A stretch of DNA of 19,111 nt, from contig DATGZD010000080.1 of assembly GCA_035297385.1 (NCBI GenBank), positions 1 to 19,111 on the forward strand, written 5' to 3'. Made by a program: the position numbers and the translations under genes. The notes below the pieces were generated by a model that made no database searches, was not told the origin of the DNA, and saw only the letters and a program-made list of their open reading frames with translations. The DNA is from UBA11855 sp035297385. Lineage in GTDB: Archaea > Thermoproteota > Bathyarchaeia > Bathyarchaeales > Bathycorpusculaceae. Each line of letters begins with the position of its first letter. Position 1 is the stretch's first letter. Positions 13,911-19,111 of the stretch are shown here, one piece after another.

Positions 13911-15455
13911 GTGAGCGAGAATTTTTGCTCAACCGAGTTCAGCGAGGGCCCTTGTGGCATAATAATAGCGAATATCCCGTCCGCTGTCGTAGTTATGGAG
14001 AAGCCTGATGGCAGGGTAACATATGCAAATCCTAAGGCGATAGAAATACATGGAGTTAATCCATGTGGTTTGGCAATGAGTGATCATGCATCGAAACTAC
14101 GAATTTTGACGCTTGACGGCAAGGTCTATCTAACTGAAGACTTGTATACGTATAGGGCCTTGTATAAGGGTGAAAGTGTCTCTAATGCGGCCATCATGAT
14201 AGAGCGTCCAGATGGAAAGCGTTTCATCGTAAACGTCAGCACTCGACCCGTACGGAATGAACAAGGCGAGATCTTCGCGGCGGTTGCCATATTCGATGAT
14301 ATAACAAGTCAACGCGCAGCTGAGGAAGCGTTAAAAGAGAGTGAAGAACGCTATAGAATACTAATTAACGCTTCACCAGATGCCATCGCCATTCATATGG
14401 CTGGCAAATTAATCTACGCTAATCCAGCTGGACTTGCTCTGTTTGGTGCAAAAGAATCTAAGGACGTTGAGGGAAAATCAATTCTAGATTTTGTTGCGCC
14501 AACTGAACGCCAAAAAGTAATTTCACGTATAAGCAGGGCTGTGACTGCAGGGGAAACGGCACCTCTCCTTGAAGAAGAGCTGTTAAGGTTAGATGGAACC
14601 AGTATCATGGCTGAGGTTATTGCAACACCAATAAAGTACCGTGGCCAAACAGCTGTGCAAGTCATCTTGCGAGATATCACTCAGAGGAAGGTTCTGGAAA
14701 AGAAACTGCAACTGTATACTGAACATCTAGAAGAGTTGGTTAACGAAAAAACTCAGCAACTCAAAGCATCGGAGCAACTAGCAGCTATAGGGCAAGTCGC
14801 AGGAATGGTTGGACATGATATAAAGAGCCCAATACAGGCAATTACAAATGAATTATATCTTGCAAAACAAGCTGCAGACAATAACACTGAAAACAAAAGC
14901 TTATCGGAGATGCTGGAAAGCATAACCAATATCCAAGAACAAGTGAATTATATTAATCAAGTACTAACTGATCTCCAAGATTATTCTAAACCATTAAATC
15001 CAAGCCTTCAGAATGTTAACCTCTGCCAAGCTATAATGGAGGCAATAAAGACAATCAGGGTACCTACAACAATCGAAAAGATAATACAATGCCCAGAAGA
15101 AACGTTTCCTCTCGATCTTACTCTCTTTAGGCGAATCATAATTAATCTAGCAAACAACGCCATTCAAGCTATGCCAAACGGGGGTAAATTAATAATCCAA
15201 GCATTCAAAAGCGGTGAAACAGCAACTATTATCGTGGAGGACACGGGGCAAGGTATCCCAAGAAACCTTCTGCCTAAGCTATTTACTCCTCTGTTCACGA
15301 CCAAAGCAAAAGGTCAAGGCTTCGGCTTAGCTGCAGTTAAACGTATGACGGAAGCCTTGAATGGGAAAGTATCGTTCTACAGCGAAGAGGGAAAAGGCAC
15401 GAAGTTTTTGCTCGAATTCCATACTCCAGCTCACAAACGTACGCCATCCTCATAG
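13911..15455 (+). CDS. Soluble sensor histidine kinase with two PAS domains
   Basis: This is an orphan PAS histidine kinase of 514 residues from GTG 13911. I prefer that start because an AGAGGT ribosome site (13898-13903) lies seven bases before it; the in-frame TTG at 13836 would add 25 residues and has no such site. There is no membrane segment. In order: PAS 1 about 12-137 (ending FDDITSQRAAEE), PAS 2 about 147-265 (ending LRDITQRKVLEK), a coiled linker, the H box AGMVGHDIKSPIQAI (His302), and the HATPase domain with N box NLANNAIQAM (412-421), G1 box DTGQGIP (444-450) and G2 box GQGFGLAAVK (468-477). The catalytic half matches the preceding kinase closely even in DNA sequence around the G2 box, while the PAS part differs. 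No response regulator is nearby. Signal and partner are unknown. Confidence 0.94.
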   Translation: MSENFCSTEFSEGPCGIIIANIPSAVVVMEKPDGRVTYANPKAIEIHGVNPCGLAMSDHASKLRILTLDGKVYLTEDLYTYRALYKGESVSNAAIMIERPDGKRFIVNVSTRPVRNEQGEIFAAVAIFDDITSQRAAEEALKESEERYRILINASPDAIAIHMAGKLIYANPAGLALFGAKESKDVEGKSILDFVAPTERQKVISRISRAVTAGETAPLLEEELLRLDGTSIMAEVIATPIKYRGQTAVQVILRDITQRKVLEKKLQLYTEHLEELVNEKTQQLKASEQLAAIGQVAGMVGHDIKSPIQAITNELYLAKQAADNNTENKSLSEMLESITNIQEQVNYINQVLTDLQDYSKPLNPSLQNVNLCQAIMEAIKTIRVPTTIEKIIQCPEETFPLDLTLFRRIIINLANNAIQAMPNGGKLIIQAFKSGETATIIVEDTGQGIPRNLLPKLFTPLFTTKAKGQGFGLAAVKRMTEALNGKVSFYSEEGKGTKFLLEFHTPAHKRTPSS

Positions 15456-15476
15456 CACATTATTGAAGCTTAAGGT

Positions 15477-15492
15477 CCTTTTTCTCTTTTAT
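15477..15492 (+). terminator. U-rich terminator after the second histidine kinase
   Basis: A CCTTTTTCTCTTTTATT run begins about 22 bases after the kinase stop codon. It is pyrimidine-rich without a hairpin, as expected for archaeal termination. Confidence 0.4.
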
Positions 15493-15523
15493 TCACTATG
15501 CACTCTTTATGAGCTTATTTCCA

Positions 15524-15533
15524 TGCGCGCGCT
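15524..15533. repeat. Near copy of the GC palindrome (TGCGCGCGCT)
   Basis: Matches AGCGCGCGCT at nine of ten positions; the alternating GCGCGCGC core is intact. It lies in decayed intergenic DNA, like the other two copies. Confidence 0.4.
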
Positions 15534-15563
15534 ATATCTGGAAAGGCGCCTGCAGTAGAGGAC

Positions 15564-15722
15564 TTGAAAGGCAAAAAGGCTCAAGCAATAGACCATTTTC
15601 TAAAAAGGAACGGATACCTTGAAGACTGGAAAATATCTGTCGGAACAAAAGTGGCAAATTCAGCAAATGTGTCTGATATTCCCATTGAAATTCAGACCAT
15701 AATTAGGAAAATTGTTGGGTAA
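15564..15722 (+). CDS. Small unrecognised ORF, possibly a gene remnant
   Basis: From TTG at 15564 this frame encodes about 52 residues with protein-like composition: a basic amphipathic helix (GKKAQAIDHFLKRNGYLEDW) followed by KISVGTKVANSANVSD and a C-terminal helix IPIEIQTIIRKIVG. The frame is open further upstream to a stop at 15510-15512, without an ATG or GTG. An AGAGG stands too close to the TTG to be a good ribosome site. It matches no family I know. It could be the surviving C-terminal end of a lost gene, since the neighbouring DNA also appears decayed. It could also be chance. Confidence 0.3.
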   Translation: MKGKKAQAIDHFLKRNGYLEDWKISVGTKVANSANVSDIPIEIQTIIRKIVG

Positions 15723-15965
15723 CAGACAATGACAATATGCAGACCTTAGGTCTTAGTTTCTTCCTTTGCGACCCTTCATTTGGATAAAGACATTTCCTTA
15801 ATTTTTCATTCGATTTTTCTTACTCAATTGGGTGTTTCTTTGCAGTATCGATTAATTAAAAGCGCGCGCTAAAGCATCAAACACACAATTTTCAACTCCC
15901 TTGTACTTGCCACCAGGGCAAAAAAAACGCGGCGTATCGGGGCACAATAACTAACAAATACAGAG
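15723..15965. other. Intergenic AT-rich DNA, no gene seen
   Basis: I find no open frame with protein character here. The stretch contains one exact copy of AGCGCGCGCT (15861-15870) and several T-rich runs. Confidence 0.45.
15861..15870. repeat. GC palindrome AGCGCGCGCT, copy 2
   Basis: Exact match to the copy at 9666-9675. It is surrounded by very AT-rich sequence (ATTAATTAAA on the left), which makes the alternating G/C block stand out. Confidence 0.5.
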
Positions 15966-16270
15966 ATGCGCTCGGGATGTTCAGCACGTAAGTATCGTGG
16001 AGGTCGATGGACTCATGCGCCAGAGAAATTTTACTCGATTTTCAACGAAAAACCATGTTAAAAAGTCTGAAAATGTAGGTAATTGTCCTTTTTCATGGAC
16101 AAGGCATCATACATTCTGATAATATACTTCATCTATCGCAAACTCTCGCATTTCGCGGTAACACGATTCGGAAATATTTTACTCGACTTAACGCGACTGG
16201 CAATGTTAAAAGTGCGAAAATTCTGGCTATTGATGCTTTTGCTTCAGTGATTAAATGTTCATTTCGGTAA
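15966..16270 (+). pseudogene. Decayed winged-helix/HTH-like protein fragment
   Basis: Two open pieces separated by stops and frame changes look like parts of a small DNA-binding protein. From ATG 15966 the first reads 31 residues, including KYRGGRWTHAPEKFYSIFNE, to TAA at 16059-16061. The second runs from 16132 as SIANSRISR, shifts frame by one base at 16159, and continues NTIRKYFTRLNATGNVKSAK to TAA at 16268-16270. The pattern IA-x(4)-ISR-NTIRKYFTRL is typical of the recognition helix of a winged helix-turn-helix domain, with a following G-N-V-K turn. No uninterrupted frame joins the pieces. The two pieces also share partly similar DNA around TTTTACTCGA and ATGTTAAAA. An alternative reading is a 51-codon ORF from the ATG at 16095. 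Confidence is limited because the fragments are short. Confidence 0.35.
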
Positions 16271-16327
16271 CGCATTTCATACAACGCAAAATGGGAAAAA
16301 AATTAGAACACAGATTAAATCAAGGTC

Positions 16328-16335
16328 TTATATAC
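16328..16335 (+). promoter_or_regulatory. TATA box of the MDR oxidoreductase gene
   Basis: TTATATAC is centred about 28 bases before the ATG at 16359, and no Shine-Dalgarno sequence lies between them. This spacing predicts that transcription begins at or next to the A of the start codon, giving a leaderless mRNA. Confidence 0.6.
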
Positions 16336-16358
16336 ACCTTAGAAGCAAATTAGCTTGT

Positions 16359-17321
16359 ATGAAAATGAAAGCGATTGTATGCACAAAATACGGGCCGCCA
16401 GAGGTCCTTCAACTCAAGGAAATAGAAAAACCCACTCCTAAAGATAATGAAGTATGCATAAAGATTCATGCGACATCAATAACCCATAGCGACATTATTG
16501 TCAGAGGTTTAAAGGTTCATAGGGGCATGAGGTTCCTTATGGGGTTGGCGATAGGTTTTTCAAAACCGAGAAACCCCATACTTGGGATGATATTGGCTGG
16601 AGAAGTTGAATCGACAGGTAAAGCTGTTAAGCGTTTTAAAAAAGGCGATCAGGTTTATGGAGTGACAATAAAATCTGCAATGCATCCGAGATTAGGTACT
16701 TATGCCGAATACAAATGCTTGCCTGATGACAGTTTTATAGTGTCCAAACCGGCCAATACAACTTACGAGGAGTCAGCCGCCGTTCCTTACGGGGGTTTAA
16801 TTGCTTTATATTTTCTAAAAAGAGGGAAAATTCAAAGCGGACAAAAAATTCTCGTTTATGGAGCTTCCGGATCGATTGGTACTTCTATTGTGCAGCTTGC
16901 AAAATACTTTGGAGCAAAAGTCACCGGGGTATGCAGCACAGCAAATCTGGAATTGGTGAAATCTCTGGGAGCCGATACCGTAATAGATTACACAAAAGAG
17001 GATTTTACTGAAACAGGAGAACTTTATGATATCATTTTTGATGCTGTTCCAGCTGGCATGGTGAACAGAACAAGCTTAAAATTAAAGTGCAAAAAGGCAT
17101 TAACGTCGAACGGGAAATTCATATCAATCACTGAAGGGAGACCCGAGTTCAGTGTTGAAGGATTGATTTTGCTCAATGAACTGCTAGAAACGGAAAAAAT
17201 TAAGCCTGTTATAGATAGATGTTATCCGCTGGAACAGATAGCTGAGGCTCATAGGTATGTTGAATTGGGACACAAAAAGGGAAATGTCATCATAACTGTG
17301 GAACATAATAATAGAACCTGA
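16359..17321 (+). CDS. NAD(P)-dependent MDR oxidoreductase, quinone-oxidoreductase type
   Basis: This is a 320-residue medium-chain dehydrogenase/reductase of the zinc-independent quinone-oxidoreductase branch, which reduces quinones or activated alkenes with NAD(P)H in the cytoplasm. The catalytic domain starts with MKAIVCTKYGPPEVLQLKEI, continues through ATSITHSD (39-45) where zinc enzymes carry a Cys ligand, and GEVESTGKAV with FKKGDQVYG (81-101). The Rossmann domain has the nucleotide motif VYGASGSIGTSIVQLAKYFGAKV near 167-188, followed by SLGADTVIDYTKEDF. No structural-zinc Cys cluster is present. The C-terminal PLEQIAEAHRYVELGHKKGNVIITV is the usual family end. A second in-frame ATG at 16365 gives the more typical MKAIV start; the leaderless promoter favours 16359. 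The substrate cannot be told from sequence. The DUF4386 gene lies 88 bases downstream and may be transcribed separately. Confidence 0.93.
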   Translation: MKMKAIVCTKYGPPEVLQLKEIEKPTPKDNEVCIKIHATSITHSDIIVRGLKVHRGMRFLMGLAIGFSKPRNPILGMILAGEVESTGKAVKRFKKGDQVYGVTIKSAMHPRLGTYAEYKCLPDDSFIVSKPANTTYEESAAVPYGGLIALYFLKRGKIQSGQKILVYGASGSIGTSIVQLAKYFGAKVTGVCSTANLELVKSLGADTVIDYTKEDFTETGELYDIIFDAVPAGMVNRTSLKLKCKKALTSNGKFISITEGRPEFSVEGLILLNELLETEKIKPVIDRCYPLEQIAEAHRYVELGHKKGNVIITVEHNNRT

Positions 17322-17354
17322 CAAAGCAGCCTTGTAAGAAGGCGGGTCTGCAGG

Positions 17355-17382
17355 GCTTAAGAAAAACATATTAGCCTTAAGC
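17355..17382 (+). promoter_or_regulatory. Inverted repeat at the promoter of the DUF4386 gene
   Basis: GCTTAAG (17355-17361) and CTTAAGC (17376-17382) are 7-bp inverted arms around a spacer containing ACATATTA, which could be a TATA element 40 bases before the ATG. The layout resembles an operator overlapping an archaeal promoter. Confidence 0.35.
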
Positions 17383-17409
17383 AGCGCAATAGAAAGATCG
17401 TGCATTATA

Positions 17410-18123
17410 ATGCCCGTTGACGGGGATAATTCTATCAGCCAGAAGATCGCAGATCAATCGCCACGCAAGACCGCAAGAATCGCAGGTTTCCTCTATTTGA
17501 TGTATTTTTTAACTTCGATTATTGGAAATGAGTTTGGTCGCTTTGTAGGCGTGGATGCCCCAGTAACGGTCAATAACATAATGGCTAATGAATCGCTATT
17601 TCGTATCGGTTTTGTAATCAGTCTATTCTCAGTTGTGTTTCTTCTTTTAGCGGCCTGGGCTTTGTACGTGCTATTAAAACCGGTTAACAAAAACCTGGCT
17701 TTACTGTTCCTGTTACTAAACTTAGGTGGGTTTGTTATATGGTGTTTAAGTGTGCTTAATCTATATGGCAGCCTGATGCTTTTGAGCGGAACTGATTATT
17801 TGAAAGTATTCCAGCCAGATCAGCTGCAAGCGCAAGCGACGTTATTTGTCAATTTATATAAGAATGGGTCGGTTATCGCCCAGATACCCTATGGCGTCTG
17901 GCTCTTTCCTCTGGGGTATCTAGTTTTCAAATCGCGGTTTATCCCTAAAATCTTGGGCATATTGTTGATCGCTGATTTTTTTGGTCTTCTGATATTTGTC
18001 ATTCAGCGTTTCCTTTTGCCAGGATACGAAGTAATATCGTACCCATGTACGGCGGTTAGTTTTATTGCGGAACTTTCTCTTACTTTTTGGCTTCTGATTA
18101 AGGGTGTTAAGGAACAGAAATAG
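17410..18123 (+). CDS. DUF4386 family six-helix membrane protein
   Basis: This 237-residue integral membrane protein has the features of DUF4386, a family of unknown function. A cytoplasmic N-terminus of about 20 residues leads into the family signature SPRKTARIAGFLYLMYFLTS. Hydrophobic segments lie at about 22-39, 65-89, 96-125, 153-172, 179-200 and 208-232. The fourth and fifth regions contain QIPYGVWLFPLGYLVFKSRFIPKILGILLI, with a conserved basic loop, and the end reads ELSLTFWLLIKGVKEQK. There are no catalytic-looking or transporter motifs. The ATG is the first in the frame; a weak ribosome match is all that precedes it. It is followed on the same strand by two small membrane-protein genes, the first starting 34 bases after this stop, so the three probably form an operon. 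Confidence 0.9.
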   Translation: MPVDGDNSISQKIADQSPRKTARIAGFLYLMYFLTSIIGNEFGRFVGVDAPVTVNNIMANESLFRIGFVISLFSVVFLLLAAWALYVLLKPVNKNLALLFLLLNLGGFVIWCLSVLNLYGSLMLLSGTDYLKVFQPDQLQAQATLFVNLYKNGSVIAQIPYGVWLFPLGYLVFKSRFIPKILGILLIADFFGLLIFVIQRFLLPGYEVISYPCTAVSFIAELSLTFWLLIKGVKEQK

Positions 18124-18157
18124 AACGACTATAATTAAAGAAAAAGGAAGAAAAAAG

Positions 18158-18631
18158 ATGACCCAATCAAAAGAAATCTGGAGAAAGGTGGTAATACTGG
18201 CTATCGTGGGAGGATTAGCCTTCTTTGCAATTACCTTCGCAATTTCCCTGCTAACTATTGCAGCGGATTATAGAGCTGCGGAGTCAATTTCTAATATTCA
18301 AACGGTTTGGGTTGGTGGTTTGCTTGTTGGTCTGATTATAGGGTGTTTCGTTAGTTATTTTTTGATTCGTTTTTTTGACAAGATTCCAACAAATAATCCA
18401 ATTCTAAAATCCGTGATACTAAGCTTCATCGCCTTTGTCATTGCCATGATCCTGCTCGAAGCTCCCGCAAGTTTTAGGACGAGTGATGCCTTGTATTACT
18501 TGCTCATCGGCGTAATATTTAACGTGCCAAGGTTTCTCTTTGTTGGAATAGTTATTGGCTATCTTTACAAAAGGTTGTACAAAGGATCAAATTCAGCCAT
18601 AGTTGCTTCCAAGTCTGCTCAGGTGGAATAG
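18158..18631 (+). CDS. Four-helix membrane protein of unknown function, paralogue 1
   Basis: I do not recognise the family. The 157-residue protein has a short charged N-terminus (MTQSKEIWRKV) and four predicted membrane segments: VVILAIVGGLAFFAITFAISLL, VWVGGLLVGLIIGCFVSYFLI, VILSFIAFVIAMILLEA and LIGVIFNVPRFLFVGIVIGYL, then a basic YKRLYKG end. The loop FFDKIPTNNPILK and the NVPRFLFVG...GYLYKRLY ending are conserved in the next gene. I place the start at ATG 18158 because AGGAAG (18145-18150) lies seven bases upstream. An upstream start at 18104 would overlap the previous gene and add a hydrophilic tail unlike the paralogue. It probably belongs to an operon with the DUF4386 gene and the paralogue that begins 10 bases after its stop. 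Confidence 0.8.
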   Translation: MTQSKEIWRKVVILAIVGGLAFFAITFAISLLTIAADYRAAESISNIQTVWVGGLLVGLIIGCFVSYFLIRFFDKIPTNNPILKSVILSFIAFVIAMILLEAPASFRTSDALYYLLIGVIFNVPRFLFVGIVIGYLYKRLYKGSNSAIVASKSAQVE

Positions 18632-18641
18632 TTAAACAACC

Positions 18642-19097
18642 ATGGAAACCCCAGCTACAGATCGAGCTAAGCGGCAGAAGTCACATGAGTTCTCCAAGAA
18701 ACTGATTAAATTGACTATAGCGGGAGGTGCAGCCTTCTGGATAGTTGACTTCGCAATTTCCCTGTCGCCCATCGCAGCGGAGTATATGGCTGCCTTTTCA
18801 ATTTCTTATCTTCCATTGGCTCTTGTTGAAGCTTTGGTAGGTGGTATGATTATAGCGTGCTTCGTCAGCTATTTTTTACTTCGTTTTTCTGAAAAGATTC
18901 CAACAAAGAACCCAATACTAAAAGCCTTGATTCTCAGCTTTGCAGCCATTGTCGTTATCGAAGTCCTTTCAACTTTTGGCAATCCAAGCAATGCCTATGT
19001 CTACCTTTTAGTCGACACAGTAATGAACATTCCAAGGATTCTCGCTCTTGAAATTGTTATTGGCTATCTATACAAAAGGCTGTACGGATCAGCCTAA
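18642..19097 (+). CDS. Four-helix membrane protein of unknown function, paralogue 2
   Basis: This 151-residue protein aligns end to end with its upstream neighbour: GGAAFWIVDFAISLSPIAAEY matches GGLAFFAITFAISLLTIAADY, CFVSYFLLRFSEKIPTKNPILK matches CFVSYFLIRFFDKIPTNNPILK, and MNIPRILALEIVIGYLYKRLY matches FNVPRFLFVGIVIGYLYKRLY. Four membrane segments are predicted. The conserved loop (KIPT-x-NPILK) and the N-(I/V)-P-R motif in the last helix are the only polar hallmarks and may mark a functional site or dimer contact. The gene begins 10 bases after its neighbour ends; an AGGTGG in the end of that gene is the only ribosome-site candidate and lies rather far upstream. The pair is a tandem duplication. 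Function unknown. Confidence 0.8.
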   Translation: METPATDRAKRQKSHEFSKKLIKLTIAGGAAFWIVDFAISLSPIAAEYMAAFSISYLPLALVEALVGGMIIACFVSYFLLRFSEKIPTKNPILKALILSFAAIVVIEVLSTFGNPSNAYVYLLVDTVMNIPRILALEIVIGYLYKRLYGSA

Positions 19098-19111
19098 TCT
19101 GGGTTTGGGAT

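Noticed and set aside
16095..16250. 51-codon ORF from ATG 16095 (hydrophobic, beginning MDKASYILIIYF)
   Set aside because: The helix-turn-helix-like pattern in the neighbouring frame is a better explanation of this DNA, and no ribosome site precedes the ATG.

Overview
The window looks like chromosomal DNA from an AT-rich archaeon. The signs are TATA-type elements ahead of several genes, short U-rich tracts instead of hairpin terminators, a stand-alone AlaX editing protein, surface proteins with one membrane anchor and many N-glycosylation sequons, and a large secreted PQQ-type beta-propeller protein with a C-terminal membrane anchor. From memory this set fits Bathyarchaeia or a close TACK lineage best. 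That placement is inference; there is no rRNA or tRNA here to confirm it. I see no CRISPR array, insertion sequence or complete tRNA.

Layout. (1) 1-434: an SRPBCC/AHSA1 gene cut by the window edge and interrupted by one in-frame TGA. (2) 547-1119: rubrerythrin, for peroxide detoxification. (3) 1144-4705, minus strand: a YbhB/PEBP gene, then alaX, then two tandem paralogous membrane-anchored extracellular proteins sharing a DEPGG motif, probably TIM-barrel, glycoside-hydrolase-like. (4) 4893-6182, minus: a two-domain protein with a DUF2400-like (helix-hairpin-helix, glycosylase-like) region and a C-terminal PD-(D/E)XK nuclease-like domain. (5) 6644-9139, minus: the secreted propeller/Ig-like protein, whose real start appears to be a non-AUG codon. 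Just upstream of it is the decayed C-terminal tail of a second copy. (6) 9767-11018: a stand-alone class II glutamine amidotransferase convergent with a second SRPBCC gene. (7) 11299-15455: two soluble PAS-sensor histidine kinases in tandem with related catalytic cores and no response regulator nearby. (8) 15456-16358: about 900 bases of mostly decayed DNA, with a small unrecognised ORF and a broken winged-helix-like fragment. (9) 16359-19097: a zinc-free MDR (quinone-oxidoreductase type) enzyme, a DUF4386 membrane protein and two tandem paralogous four-helix membrane proteins.

How it fits together. This is not one pathway. It is a set of short transcription units: stress and quality control (rubrerythrin, AlaX, MDR reductase), cell-surface proteins, sensing (two orphan kinases) and membrane proteins. 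Recent duplication and decay recur: two DEPGG genes, a propeller gene plus relic, two kinases, two small membrane proteins, two SRPBCC genes. The strongest candidate for something undescribed is the DUF2400-like/PD-(D/E)XK fusion at 4893-6182. Its glycosylase-like half lacks the usual Asp-Thr-His motif, and its nuclease half has His where the canonical Lys is expected. Other points worth checking are the non-AUG start of the propeller gene, the in-frame TGA at 234-236 and a 10-bp GC palindrome (AGCGCGCGCT) that recurs only between genes.
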